DNA of 37,500 bases from Symbiodinium natans (GCA_905221605.1 CAJNDS010000499.1:22501-60000); one strand, 5' to 3'. Counted from the stretch's first letter, positions 13,762 through 23,130 are shown. Notes: generated by a model from the letters alone, not told the origin. Program-made: numbers and translations.

Positions 13762-16700
13762 TGGCAGGAGTTAAAACTAGTATCTCCGGTGCTGGTCCCT
13801 GGAACCGTGTAGTTATGTGATTAGAGTTCAAGGCGACGCTGTGGGTGTCCTGACCTATCTCAAGTTCAGTCTCTTGCACATAATCTTCAGTGTAATTACG
13901 GAGGCCGAGGTCAGGTGTAAGAAGTGGAAGGCGAGGAGCTTGTGCTTCCGTCAGGGCTGGTCTTATGGTGGGGGGGAGGAATGGGCATGAGCCAAAGTGT
14001 GCTCCGATTCGATGGCTGAACTCTTGTTCTGCATGTGTGTACGTAAGGATGCAAACCAGCAGCTTCGCAAGGCAATTGAGTGCCCTGCTGGGTGTGGAGA
14101 CCACGTTCCCAGTGTCGATGGGATCGTTGCGCCGTCTCGTGGATGTGTCAGCCTGGGCAGGTGGAGGTCGTGCGTGCATTCTGATGGGCTGTGGGGTTGT
14201 GTATGTTTTAATGGCATACCATATCGTTGCAGCACAATCACATGCACAGCTGTGATCTTTTTTGAACAATCCGATCTTAGAGGCACTCACGCATGCTCTA
14301 TTGTAATCAGATAATAGTTCTTGTTTATTCACAGCATCGATCTGTTGGCGGTCGGCGCATGCATTGAGTTTGCTATGAATCGCATAAACTGGGCAACTCT
14401 CTTCGCGTTTGAGTGTCCGGCTGGGTGTGGAGTCCACCTTCCCAGTTGCAACGCGCTGCTCGTGTTGCGAGTGGGTGTCCTGCGCAGAATATCGTGCAGC
14501 CCGATAAGCACCCGTGTTGCATGCCCTAGCACTCTTGTCTGCCGTGCGCATCAGGACTGTACGCTCGCATGCACTCTCATATGCTCGAGTGGGCGGCCGG
14601 TTGGAGCACCTTGGCCCATCTCCATCAGATTCCTCACTTTGTACATCCGGCGTGGACGCAATTTGTCCAGAGGCCTCTCCACTGTCTGCCAATGGCCCGC
14701 CTATGTCTTGCAGATTTGCACTATTGTCTTCAGTCTCAGAAGCTCCAGCAAAACCTGCTAAGAACTCGTCGAGGTCTGTTGTTTCCGTGGTGAAAGGGGC
14801 GGAGGCCGCATTCCCCTCCGGTCCTGTCACTGGTCTTGTCGGCATCGGCATCTCGTGTCCTGCCGTTGTCCCGATAGTCGCCGTCTCCAATCGCTGCGCC
14901 TCAAAGCGTGCGACCAGATCTACACCCCGAGGTTCTCGTAGGAGATCCGAATGCTGCTCCTCTATCTTGTTCACAAGCCTTGATTTCAAGGGGTCCGGGA
15001 GCTGGCGTATCTGCTCAAGGAAGAAGCTCGCTCGCGCAAGGTCACTTACTTCCAGTGATGGTTCAGGAAGGGCCCGTAGGAGAGATGCTTCTTGATCATT
15101 CTGTGCAACGTCAAGGAAGCGAAGCCACGTAGTGTTTACCTTTTTTGTAGAAGCATCATGTTCCACTGGTTGGTGATCTTGGGTGCGGAGTCCGCCTTCC
15201 CTTTCACTTTCCTGTGCATTCACCACTTCTATGGGCTCTTCCAGGAAGTGTGCTGTGTCATCTTCGCCCTCCGTGTGAGTAGACTTCGGCACGACAATCG
15301 GAACTGCAGCTGTTTGCATGCAGACGCACGGCTGCTCAAGACAGTAAATGCACATCATGCTGGCAGTGGAGTCGCCAGAACCTCCAGATGTCTGCCTTTC
15401 GTGGGATTCGCCAGGTAGCCTGCTGTGCAGGGCCCCCTCCAACGACGTGCATCTGCAGGGGCGCCATCCACAGGTCACGCATGGTGTACATGGTGCCTCC
15501 GACATTATGAGTCTTGAGAAGCTGCCCTGACCAAGAGTGCTCCGTCTACGAAAGGGCGCGGAGTCCGCAATCCCTGTGAAGTGAGTGCAGAGCCAATGCA
15601 TTGCGTATGTTAAATGAACAGAACAGTCACGTCTTGCCGTGTGGTCTTCAGTTTGCAACTCGGTATGTTCGCAGCCATGATCCGCCTTCTTCGACCGCGA
15701 GATGCCGCTCGGTAGGCAGTTGGCCGTGGCCCTGACCTCAGTGTGTCGAGTGATGGAATTGAATCTAGGCCACATCAAGGCAGTGAATAACATGTCAGCA
15801 TGTGAGCTAGTCAGGGGCTTCCATCTGCGTAGCCCTTCCTGAATGGTCTGCATTACTATTTGTGACCAGCTGGATGACCCACTGTGCCTGACCTGTTTGG
15901 GAGTGGAAACCACTTGCCCTCGTGAGTGAAAAGCAGGAGCGAAAGCAGCTGGTGCCTGGGTGCTGCACCGTGTCAGCTCCTTTGGCGCAGGCCCTGTCAT
16001 ACTTGCGGGTTCAAGTCTGACTGAGGACTTTGCAGTTGCTGGCCTTGGAGCAACTGTCTGAAAGGAAGTTACTGCCATCAAGGTTGCAATTCGGGCAAGC
16101 GGATTCTGTTCTCTAGCAGTGCTCGTTAAATTACCAGTGCCAAGCATGCAGCTCAATGTGTGCTCCCGCCTGCATGATCTGGCCTTCCACGTGCTCACGC
16201 GCTGGGGCCAGGAAACTCCCGGTAATGCATATGCAGCGAAGCTGTTGCTGCAATGCCACATCAATTCTCGAGGACTGGATTGGTGACAGTAAATTTCTCT
16301 TGCTGCATCAACCGCCTGCGAGCAATTTTGCAGCATGATGTTTGACAGTTGCCTGAGTGTCTGACAAGCGTTGCGCTGGCTACTACGGTCCTCAGTTACA
16401 GCTGGTGAAGTCACATCTCGACGTCGTTGGATTTCTGCCTGTTCAGATGTCTCTTGCATTACCACTATGTATTGGCTGTCCTTGGTGAGCACTCTAGTCA
16501 GACTGTGTGCACAAGCAGCGAGCCTACGCTTCAACGCGGGCAGCTCCCCATCTGGTTCATGTCTGCCTGGGTCCCGGTAGACGTCGACCGGCCTGAGCGG
16601 TCTGTGAGTCTCCGCCGATCCTGAAGGCAGATTGTCGGTTGCTGCATTCAATGAGCTTGTGTGGTTGTCTTGCCGTCCTGAGCACTCAACTGAACCTGAC

Positions 16701-17023
16701 AGAAGCACACTGACCAGACGTTCCCATGACTGCAATGGAGGGGGAAGCGGAGCCCGCTGTTCCTCATACGCGTAGGGTGCAGAATGTGGCGGCTGTGTAT
16801 AACGAAGACCTTCTGGCGTTCTCCACAAGGGGCATCTAGTGGTGTTGATGGGGTCCGTTGCGACCTCGTAAAGCTGAGGCTGGGCCCTCTGCTCATCAGT
16901 AGAAGACCTTGTCTCTCTCGATCCTTCAACAGACATGCAACGTCGCACTGCACCACTGCATGAAATCCACATGAAAATCTGCAAAGCCATCCAAAGCATG
17001 CCAGCATGTATGAAAGAAACCAT
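13538..17023 (-). CDS. Long ORF of unknown function with two Cys clusters and a tail shared with the Tpt1 ORF
   Basis: 1161 codons from an ATG at 17023, starting 80 bases after the stop of the DIRS-like RT ORF. The first 480 residues are Ser/Arg-rich with no domain I recognise. Two Cys clusters of the form C-x2-C-x4-C-x-C follow (CVTCGWRPCRC near 15460-15490 and CIYCLEQPCVC near 15320-15355), which suggests metal binding. A helical acidic stretch comes next (TTWLRFLDVAQNDQEASLLRAL). Near the C-terminus, SPSSKKKSSRRLPTRLRQSG and the helix after it closely resemble the end of the Tpt1 ORF. Seven hairpin-family members lie inside and encode short peptides such as VVSTP, VDSTPS and SAPF. The hydrophobic start (MVSFIHAGMLWMALQIFMWI) could pass as a signal peptide but may be chance. 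Confidence 0.55.
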   Translation of the reverse strand: MVSFIHAGMLWMALQIFMWISCSGAVRRCMSVEGSRETRSSTDEQRAQPQLYEVATDPINTTRCPLWRTPEGLRYTQPPHSAPYAYEEQRAPLPPPLQSWERLVSVLLSGSVECSGRQDNHTSSLNAATDNLPSGSAETHRPLRPVDVYRDPGRHEPDGELPALKRRLAACAHSLTRVLTKDSQYIVVMQETSEQAEIQRRRDVTSPAVTEDRSSQRNACQTLRQLSNIMLQNCSQAVDAAREIYCHQSSPRELMWHCSNSFAAYALPGVSWPQRVSTWKARSCRREHTLSCMLGTGNLTSTAREQNPLARIATLMAVTSFQTVAPRPATAKSSVRLEPASMTGPAPKELTRCSTQAPAAFAPAFHSRGQVVSTPKQVRHSGSSSWSQIVMQTIQEGLRRWKPLTSSHADMLFTALMWPRFNSITRHTEVRATANCLPSGISRSKKADHGCEHTELQTEDHTARRDCSVHLTYAMHWLCTHFTGIADSAPFRRRSTLGQGSFSRLIMSEAPCTPCVTCGWRPCRCTSLEGALHSRLPGESHERQTSGGSGDSTASMMCIYCLEQPCVCMQTAAVPIVVPKSTHTEGEDDTAHFLEEPIEVVNAQESEREGGLRTQDHQPVEHDASTKKVNTTWLRFLDVAQNDQEASLLRALPEPSLEVSDLARASFFLEQIRQLPDPLKSRLVNKIEEQHSDLLREPRGVDLVARFEAQRLETATIGTTAGHEMPMPTRPVTGPEGNAASAPFTTETTDLDEFLAGFAGASETEDNSANLQDIGGPLADSGEASGQIASTPDVQSEESDGDGPRCSNRPPTRAYESACERTVLMRTADKSARACNTGAYRAARYSAQDTHSQHEQRVATGKVDSTPSRTLKREESCPVYAIHSKLNACADRQQIDAVNKQELLSDYNRACVSASKIGLFKKDHSCACDCAATIWYAIKTYTTPQPIRMHARPPPAQADTSTRRRNDPIDTGNVVSTPSRALNCLAKLLVCILTYTHAEQEFSHRIGAHFGSCPFLPPTIRPALTEAQAPRLPLLTPDLGLRNYTEDYVQETELEIGQDTHSVALNSNHITTRFQGPAPEILVLTPANAPACNMGPSPSSKKKSSRRLPTRLRQSGAAPTGKLLALRQAAVAKAQKRQRSTADSALHEAYASRRTWRRAIK
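13585..13608 (-). repeat. Hairpin-family member, core GCGGAGTCCGC
   Basis: Arms GGAGT and ACTCC, core 13590-13600. Lies in the overlap of the Tpt1 ORF with the upstream ORF. Confidence 0.65.
14088..14112 (-). repeat. Hairpin-family member, core GTGGAGACCAC
   Basis: Arms CTGGG and CCCAG, perfect; core 14094-14104; spacers T and GTT. Together with 14421-14445 it forms a pair sharing about 30 bases, likely a local duplication. Confidence 0.8.
14421..14445 (-). repeat. Hairpin-family member, core GTGGAGTCCAC
   Basis: Arms CTGGG and CCCAG, perfect; core 14427-14437; spacers T and CTT. Encodes KVDSTPSRTLK in the 1161-codon frame, against NVVSTPSRALN at the sister site. Confidence 0.8.
14796..14817 (-). 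repeat. Hairpin-family member, core GCGGAGGCCGC
   Basis: Core 14800-14810 with GGG before and CCC after (3 bp). Encodes ASAPF. Confidence 0.55.
15181..15201 (-). repeat. Hairpin-family member, core GCGGAGTCCGC
   Basis: Core 15185-15195, arms GGG and CCC, spacers T and CTT. Encodes GGLRT. Confidence 0.6.
15553..15575 (-). repeat. Hairpin-family member, core GCGGAGTCCGC
   Basis: Core 15558-15568, arms AGGG and CCCT, spacers C and AAT. Encodes ADSAPF. Confidence 0.65.
15899..15919 (-). repeat. Hairpin-family member, variant core GTGGAAACCAC
   Basis: Core 15903-15913 with AAA in the loop instead of AGN; inner stem GTGG/CCAC intact; outer arms GGG and CCC. Encodes QVVSTP. Confidence 0.6.
16741..16765 (-). 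repeat. Hairpin-family member, core GCGGAGCCCGC
   Basis: Core 16747-16757, arms GGGGA and TCCTC (one G-T type pair), spacers A and TGT. It is the most upstream member in the sense direction; no good member was found right of 17 kb. Confidence 0.6.
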
Positions 17024-17102
17024 GGCTCAGTATCTGCTGGAAACGTCGATGGGCCACGGTTGAAAGAAGAACCTGTTGGGGGCCTCGAGTCACGTTCACC
17101 CC

Positions 17103-19817
17103 CTAAGACGAGCACACGAAAACGACTTGAGCCGGGGGCTTGCTCGGAGCATCGGCTATGTTACTCTGAGACGGAACGCGCTCCAGCCAAGTGACTCCAT
17201 GATCTTTATTCTCGAGCTCGAAGAAAATTGCAGCCAGCAGCAGCATCGTTCGCGATCTGCTCGCCCCTTTAATCAGTACTTCTCTAGCAGCTTCGTTGTC
17301 CACGAAATAGATGGTTCTCCTTCCTGTGAGCAGACGGGAGAAGGATTCTCGGGCTGCGACCACTGCGAACGCCTCAGCCTGCGCGATCACTTGTTCAGGG
17401 CTGTCCAACCGCCAGAAGCCAACCAGCGAGTCTGGGATCCTCCCTCCAGCGACTAGCCGTGTGCCAGAGAAGGGATCGAGAACCACCACGCCATAAGACG
17501 CTACCCCATGTTCATAGGCAGCATCAGTAAAGATCACCACGGGACTCACTGGTCCCCTGCAAGCGAAAATTCTAGGCGTGCAGGCGTCTATGAGATCCAC
17601 CCCGTAGTCGCAGAGAGAGCGCAAATCAGAAGCCGTCCGCATCCCGGGATCGCAAAGAAAACTTCCCAGGGCTCTTTGCAGCAACTTTAGACCTCTTCCC
17701 GAAGCAAACCCGACAGCAAAATTCACCTGCCCTTGCAGCGATTGGATGGAATGAATATCCCATTTCCCACTCAAGCTCATCTGGAGCAACGCGTCCTTCA
17801 TCCTGTCCAACCTGCTAGGCTTGTTGTGCAAGGAGACCACGCCATCAGCGATGCCGCCAGCGTTCAGCCTAATTCCCAGAAGATCGAAGGTTTCTTCGAA
17901 AGGCAGCGATTTCTCAGGTTCAGTTGAGTACTTCCACCCAAGCTTCCGAAGCATGTGCTCAAATGACTCGGAAGAAAGCTTTGCCGAAGCATCCACCTCC
18001 AGGAGTGGAAAGTCGTCGTAGAAGCACCCTGAAACCAGGCCCAGAAGATGCCAACTTAAGTGCAAGATCGATCTCGAAAGCCTGTTAAAAGCGAATACCG
18101 AAGAAGTAGCCCCAAAGGGGAGGCTCTGCGCCACGAAGTAGCAGCGTTTGCCTGTCGATGGTTCCGTGACCATAACGACACCAAACTTCAGTGAATCGCA
18201 AGACAGTGGAACTTGTCGGTAAGCTTTTTCGAGATCTAGCGTGCGCCCCAGCCATCTAGGCGGCCGAGCCTTCCAATGGGAATGAAGTTCGCCACGAAGC
18301 ACCTCTCCGCTGCTGAGCTCCACTTCCAAAGGTGAAGAAGGATCAGAAACTCTAGCTATGTACGTGCTGATGGCTGTCATCCAATTGACATCAAAGAGAG
18401 CAAGCTTTTCCAGGCAGTGGTAAGCCTCGTTGACCCCCCCCTCCTTGTAGTTGTCGATGGGTCTGGCCTTTGGCCTTTCCGGGGTTCCTTGCTCTATGAG
18501 GAACCGCCTCGAGCACACGAACTCGTCGACGTCCAGGTGCTCCTTGACCTCATTCTCGGTGTAGAAGGGGCCTTTCAGAAAGCCGTTGTCCCTGTCTTTG
18601 ATCGTGCAATCCCAGAGCTTCTGCCTCGCAGCCGCATCGTCCTTGTGCGGGTCGCGTCCCTTGAGTCGCTCCCTTCTCCAGCTGGCAGATTCCAAAAGCA
18701 GGTTCCCATCCGACGTTGCCGGGACTTCTTTGACGTCGAAGAGCGGAGACTTGTCGGGCTTGCCCACAAGATCCACTCCTTTCATCAGCTCGAAGACGCC
18801 CCCGTCCGCGAACGACGTCTCCTGCAAAAGACGTGCCCAGAGCAGCATATTCTTGTCCTTGACCACTTCGCGAACATGCTCGGGCAGCACTGAGTGTAAT
18901 CGCGCCTCCTCATATCGAAGTTCCTTTTCCAGCTGGTTCAGCTTCTGGAACATCTGAACCCTTTCCGAAGCGAAAGCCGTCGGCCCCTCCGTCAATCTCC
19001 GAAAGATGTTCCTCTTCACCTCATCAGGAACACAGTGCTGGGTGTCGAAGGGATGGTCAAGCTCCAGTGCACATTCGACGAACTCCTGAGGCGTTCTATA
19101 TACCCCAAACCTCCCGCTACAACCCTCTAAATCGGAGGTAAACTCTTTAAAGGGCCGGTCTAGAGGGGGAGCGGTGCGAAACTCGAGAAACTCAGACAAG
19201 AGTTTGCGGGCGCCCTTCTGTTGCGGCCACAAAGGTCGAGGACCTGCCGGGGGATCAAGTCGGGCTGGCAGGCCCGCTGCTGCGGAAAGGAGGGACGTGC
19301 AGCGGTCAACAAGGTAGGGCAAATGTTCATGCAGGCCGTCGCAGTCTGCTTCCCTCAGGACGAGGGTCAGGCGCGCCTTGGAGACGAGCTCTCTTGCTGA
19401 TAGGTCGCTCACGAGCACGACTGCCAGTGCCGCACGGCATATCGGCGGCCCCCTTGGCACTGTAACACACAAGCAAGGAGCGATCACCTTTCCACGGCAG
19501 GGTAGCGTGTCGCCTGTTGGGCGCAGGCAAAAAGCACAACCCTTGCAAGACTTCAAGGACATAGCCCCACAAGGTTTGACCCCGATGCAAAAAGGAGACA
19601 CTGCCGGCTCAGAGAAGGCGGTCAAAGGGTACAAGAGGTTTTGGCTTGCAGGGTCATTCGCAGTGTCCTGGTGAAGGTCGGTTTTAAGGTTTGTAAAGGC
19701 AATCGTAGTGCACGTGAAGTCAGGGGCAAAGTCCTCTGACGAAGCGGGAGAAAACTCGAGTGGACAAGGGGTGCTGTTTGCTCGTGTCGCGAACAAGCAA
19801 GCCCGGGCTTGGAGCAA
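17103..19817 (-). CDS. DIRS-like reverse transcriptase with RNase H
   Basis: 904 codons from a TTG at 19817; the true start is uncertain. The N-terminal 450 residues are unassigned and include a Cys-rich patch (KSCKGCAFCLRP...LPCRGK) and a coiled-coil-like stretch (about 285-320). The RT domain (about 450-700) shows GRTLDLEKAYRQVPL (motif A), QSLPFGATSSVFAFNRLSRS (motif B) and GCFYDDFPLL (YDD at 600-602). RNase H follows with VIFTDAAYEHG (Asp 765), QAEAF (Glu 815), FVDNEAA (Asp 840) and SNIADAPSKP (Asp 889). YDD within LPFGA-type spacing and a fused RNase H fit the DIRS/Ngaro group rather than LINEs. No integrase or protease was seen; a tyrosine recombinase gene lies nearby at 21631-23101. 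All catalytic residues are present and the frame is intact, so this copy might still be active. Confidence 0.85.
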   Translation of the reverse strand: MLQARACLFATRANSTPCPLEFSPASSEDFAPDFTCTTIAFTNLKTDLHQDTANDPASQNLLYPLTAFSEPAVSPFCIGVKPCGAMSLKSCKGCAFCLRPTGDTLPCRGKVIAPCLCVTVPRGPPICRAALAVVLVSDLSARELVSKARLTLVLREADCDGLHEHLPYLVDRCTSLLSAAAGLPARLDPPAGPRPLWPQQKGARKLLSEFLEFRTAPPLDRPFKEFTSDLEGCSGRFGVYRTPQEFVECALELDHPFDTQHCVPDEVKRNIFRRLTEGPTAFASERVQMFQKLNQLEKELRYEEARLHSVLPEHVREVVKDKNMLLWARLLQETSFADGGVFELMKGVDLVGKPDKSPLFDVKEVPATSDGNLLLESASWRRERLKGRDPHKDDAAARQKLWDCTIKDRDNGFLKGPFYTENEVKEHLDVDEFVCSRRFLIEQGTPERPKARPIDNYKEGGVNEAYHCLEKLALFDVNWMTAISTYIARVSDPSSPLEVELSSGEVLRGELHSHWKARPPRWLGRTLDLEKAYRQVPLSCDSLKFGVVMVTEPSTGKRCYFVAQSLPFGATSSVFAFNRLSRSILHLSWHLLGLVSGCFYDDFPLLEVDASAKLSSESFEHMLRKLGWKYSTEPEKSLPFEETFDLLGIRLNAGGIADGVVSLHNKPSRLDRMKDALLQMSLSGKWDIHSIQSLQGQVNFAVGFASGRGLKLLQRALGSFLCDPGMRTASDLRSLCDYGVDLIDACTPRIFACRGPVSPVVIFTDAAYEHGVASYGVVVLDPFSGTRLVAGGRIPDSLVGFWRLDSPEQVIAQAEAFAVVAARESFSRLLTGRRTIYFVDNEAAREVLIKGASRSRTMLLLAAIFFELENKDHGVTWLERVPSQSNIADAPSKPPAQVVFVCSS

Positions 19818-20070
19818 GCGAAAGCACCCAAACTAACAGAACGGCTACCGGAAATGTCAACTCCCCGGGCGGAGACTTCCGACGGCAAAGCAAGGCTCAA
19901 ACGCAAAGGTCATCTGGAGATATGCAAGATCGGCTGAGGAGCGAACTGGCGAGCTGTTCAGCAGCGTGGCGGTTGCCACCGGTCTCATCATCCCGAAAGA
20001 CGGGATTCACTATGCCGGCGGCCGCAGCGGGCGATCACTGAAACTCCGGACACTCGTAAGCCGGGGCAAC

Positions 20071-21212
20071 ATGTCCTCACTTGATAGTCGTGCAGCCTTC
20101 AAGGCACGAGCCTTGGAGCTCAATTTTCCAGAGGAGGCTTTAGCTAAGCTGGCGGCCGTGCATGTGGACACCTTCGGTTCCTTAGCGTTCATCGGCCCTT
20201 TGTCGGCCGGGAACAGCGATGAAGGCCCTTTGGTTGCTACCCTGAAGCGTGCCTTGGGGCAGGCGCCCAGCGACCAAGTGCTATGCATTGCTAGAAGACT
20301 TTGGTTTGAGAGCACCACACAAGCCCTTGCTGAGATGCATGGGAAAGTCGAGCGGACTGACACCTCCGAGCCAGTTCGCATGCCTCTCGCTGAGCGCACC
20401 CAACGCATCAGTGAGTTGCAGAAACGCCTGGTGGGCATCCATTGGAGCGCTGACGTTGAGCCCTCGCACAAGCTCCAAGACTTGGTTGCACAAATGGTCG
20501 CCGATCAATCCCTGCTCTGGCTGCCGTGGGAGCGCCTGACCAGTCGGGCTCTTGAGATCACTACTGAGAAGGTCGACCATTCTGTGGGGTTCGATTCTGC
20601 TGGGAACTTGAAGTTGCTCCGCCGTTCCAGTGACCCCAGCTGCGGCACGTTAGGGAAATACGCCATCGCAGCCTTGCCTTCGAGTTGGGACGGATTTGCC
20701 GCTATGAGCATTTGGAGCGCTGGCATGATCAGCTCTTGCAGACGCACATGCGCTCTCAGCCACCAGGGATGCAACGTGTCTCCCTCCAACAGCTCCGTGA
20801 GGCCGACAAAATGCTGTGGACCTGCGTCGCTGAGGACACCAGAGGAGCTTTGTCCATTCGACCCGATGGCTCCCACTCTTTTGAGGCTTCGCTCGCCAAG
20901 TGGAAGGATCACACGCAGGTGCAGAGCTACCTCATCCCGTTGCTTAAGCAGACTGCCCCGGATCCAGATCTTCCCCTGAAGCCCAAACAACCCAACAAGC
21001 CGCCTAACAAGCCTAATCCGCAGGCGCCCAAGACTCCTGGCGAAGGGACAAGAAAAAGACCTGGACCGTGCCCTCCGGCAACTTACGGGGTTGCACCTTC
21101 GCCAAGGCGGGAAAGAGGTGCCGACGAGGGCGCCATGTGTGCTGGAAGTGCCTGGGACCTCATTCGGGACAAAAGCTGCGCGGAACACAAGGCAGAGCTG
21201 CATGTGGCATGA
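20071..21212 (+). pseudogene. Gag-like protein of the DIRS-like cluster, frameshifted
   Basis: The likely start is the ATG at 20071 (MSSLDSRAAFKARALEL), although the frame is open from 19966. It belongs to a family I recognise from Symbiodiniaceae genomes. Markers are VEPSHKLQDLVAQMV, LLWLPWERLTSRALE and, after a frame change near 20690, RICRYEHLERWHDQLL, VSLQQLREADKMLWTCVAED and LRPDG-like IRPDGSHSFE. A Pro-rich linker follows, and a second frame change near 21050 uncovers a Cys/His cluster (CTFAKAGKRC...HVCWKCLGPHSG), like the zinc-binding end of other members. At least two indels break the frame. It is on the plus strand, divergent from the RT ORF and convergent with the recombinase. Probable role: nucleocapsid-like RNA binding. 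Confidence 0.65.
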
Positions 21213-21227
21213 AAGTTGCATAATGTC

Positions 21228-21284
21228 ACTGAAGCTCAGAATTTGCAGAACGCTACCCTGAAGCTCAAAGTTGCAGAAAGCTAC
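21228..21284. repeat. Two imperfect 28-29 bp direct repeats after the gag ORF
   Basis: CTGAAGCTCA...TTGCAGAA...GCTAC occurs at 21229-21256 and again at 21258-21284. It lies in the 400-base gap between the convergent gag and recombinase genes; nothing else was recognised in that gap. Confidence 0.6.
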
Positions 21285-21630
21285 AGAGCTCGAGAATGTT
21301 GACCAAATACTGCACCCACGCCGGCCAAGGACGGACCTGCATCGCCAGGCGGCTTGGGTCAGTCCCGATTACCGCCTCGTAGACGACGAGCAGACCGGAT
21401 ACTGTCGTAGTACAGCTTAGCGCGGCTAGGGGAGTACCCCGGTTACCGCGGGCAGCAAAGACTTGATTTGCATGATGTCTAAGGACGTGTAAATAGCAGT
21501 CCAGGAACTACAAGCGGGGTGCAGCTTGGCTAAGCGCCTCAACGCGGGCTTGGATGAAATCCGAGTACCCGACAGGCGAGCAAAAGGAAGTGAAAGGGTG
21601 CAAACTGTTTTAGCTCTCCGCGGGACGGTA

Positions 21631-23101
21631 TCAGCTGCTCTTGTATGTTTGGCTACACCGCTTGCATACGAGCAGGTCAGAGGCAGGAACATTCTGATCC
21701 AACTCGCCAAAATTGCGGGTTATGGGTCGGCCACACAAGAACTTGGCCCCTTCGGAAGCCTGTATATGCACCGTCCTGCTGTAAATATGCATCTTGCTGA
21801 AAACACTCGAAACCTGCGCCGCCGTGAGAGCAGCATCAAGAGGCACCCCCACAGCTCTGGCCTCGAGATCGTCGACGTCCAGGTCAGAGCCCTCAGCTTC
21901 GGAATCCGACACAAAAGGGTCGTGTTCCACCACCTTCTCCTGAAGCTGAGGTTCTTCAGATGCTTGGATCATGACCGCCAATCGCATGACTCGACTGTCA
22001 TCGGGCTTGAACTGGCCAGCTCGAATCTTCCGCAGAATGTCAGAAAAGATTTTCATGAGACGACAAAGCTCGTCCCGACTGTAGGTGAGTGGCGAGCGGG
22101 AAGCGGGATCGAGATGATGTCCGGCAATTCGCCGGTCTTCTAAAGAAATGCCACCGAATTTCGCAAGCCAGCTAAGCATGGTAGCCTTTGGGCTGTGGGA
22201 AGACACGCGACTAGCAGGGAGCAAATCAATCTGGCTGGCTACCAGGAATTTCCGAAGGTACAAGCTTAGTTCACCAGTCGACATGCGACGTGTGAGCCAG
22301 CATTGGGCCGCCTCGCTGAAGGCGGGCAGGGATGGCTTCAGCGAGAGACCGGCATCCTGCCGAGCTTGCATCCAGGCCGGCCCCCAGGCGCTGGTGTACA
22401 AGAAACACCCCAAACTGAGGAGCGGCAGCAGAAGGTTCTTTCGGTCGCCTTGGGCAGTCTTGTAAGACACAGAAGCGGCATCCAGGAGATACACATCGTC
22501 GGCACTGCTGCATTCTAAGCGAGTCCAGGTACATGGTGTTGGAAAAACGAGCACAGCTGCCAACACAAAACAAAATCTGCCCGGCTATGACGCACCAATG
22601 AGGATACGGGAACTTCACCACAATGCGCTCCAGTGCACGAATCATGTCAACCGTCAAGGGAGCAGCCTGCATGAGGGGCTTCTTCGTCGCTGCAAGGGCG
22701 GCAGCTGCACCTCGAACACGAATGGACACGGGAGAACCTGCGGCAGGCGCAAAACCAAGCAGCGCAGACATGAAGTTCCAGCTCTCAAGGAAAGATTTCC
22801 TGGAGGTCGGGGCTCCGTTTGCTTGCAAATGCTTCATATAAGAGTAAAGAGTGGCTTCATCGGCTCACAACGGGGAACCCAGACCGGAAGCCAATCAAAA
22901 CTCCGCAAAACGCCAGTACGAGGCTGTCCGCTTGGCCAGCGTGGCAGTACTCTTGCTCGCGAACGTATCAGTAAACGATTTCTGCACCGGTGATTTGCAG
23001 ATTGATGTTAAGAATGATACGCCGCGCCATTCTCTCAGCATGGCTTGTTTCGCACTAGCACACATTGCAGGACAGTCCATGATGTACGCAGACATGGACA
23101 A
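21631..23101 (-). pseudogene. Tyrosine recombinase of a DIRS-like element, broken
   Basis: Three open pieces make up one gene. 23101-22895 encodes the N-terminal helical DNA-binding part (ASKSTATLAKRTASYWRFAE). Two in-frame TGA codons follow (about 22895 and 22867). 22837-22510 continues in the same frame (LYSYMKHLQANGAPTSRKSF, FCVGSCARFSNTMYLDSL, with the first catalytic Arg in CARFS). A frameshift near 22510 leads into the piece ending at 21631, with SHSPKATMLSWLAKFG, RRIAGHHLD and TYSRD holding the His, Arg/Lys, His and nucleophile Tyr positions of tyrosine recombinases. The tail has a Cys-rich end (FLCGRPITRNFGEL, CKRCSQ). Such enzymes integrate circular DIRS-type copies. The stops and frameshift make this copy non-functional unless recoded. 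Confidence 0.75.
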
Positions 23102-23130
23102 TGCTAGTGCTGAGCTTTGCTAAACTTTTT
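22986..23130 (-). repeat. Inverted copy of segment 800-944 of the 698-bp unit
   Basis: Read on the minus strand this matches the tandem unit from GAAAAAGTTTAGC to ACCGGT with scattered substitutions. Here it is the 5' coding part of the recombinase gene, so the tandem unit contains a recombinase gene fragment. Homology ends at the palindrome ACCGGT. Confidence 0.8.

Noticed and set aside
13963-14532. Short minus-strand frames with a shared PHPAGHS peptide
   Set aside because: They are other-frame readings of the two sister hairpins and their flanks, not separate genes.
16945-17023. Signal peptide at the start of the 1161-codon ORF
   Set aside because: Only a hydrophobic run after the first Met; the rest of the protein gives no sign of secretion, and the true start is unknown.
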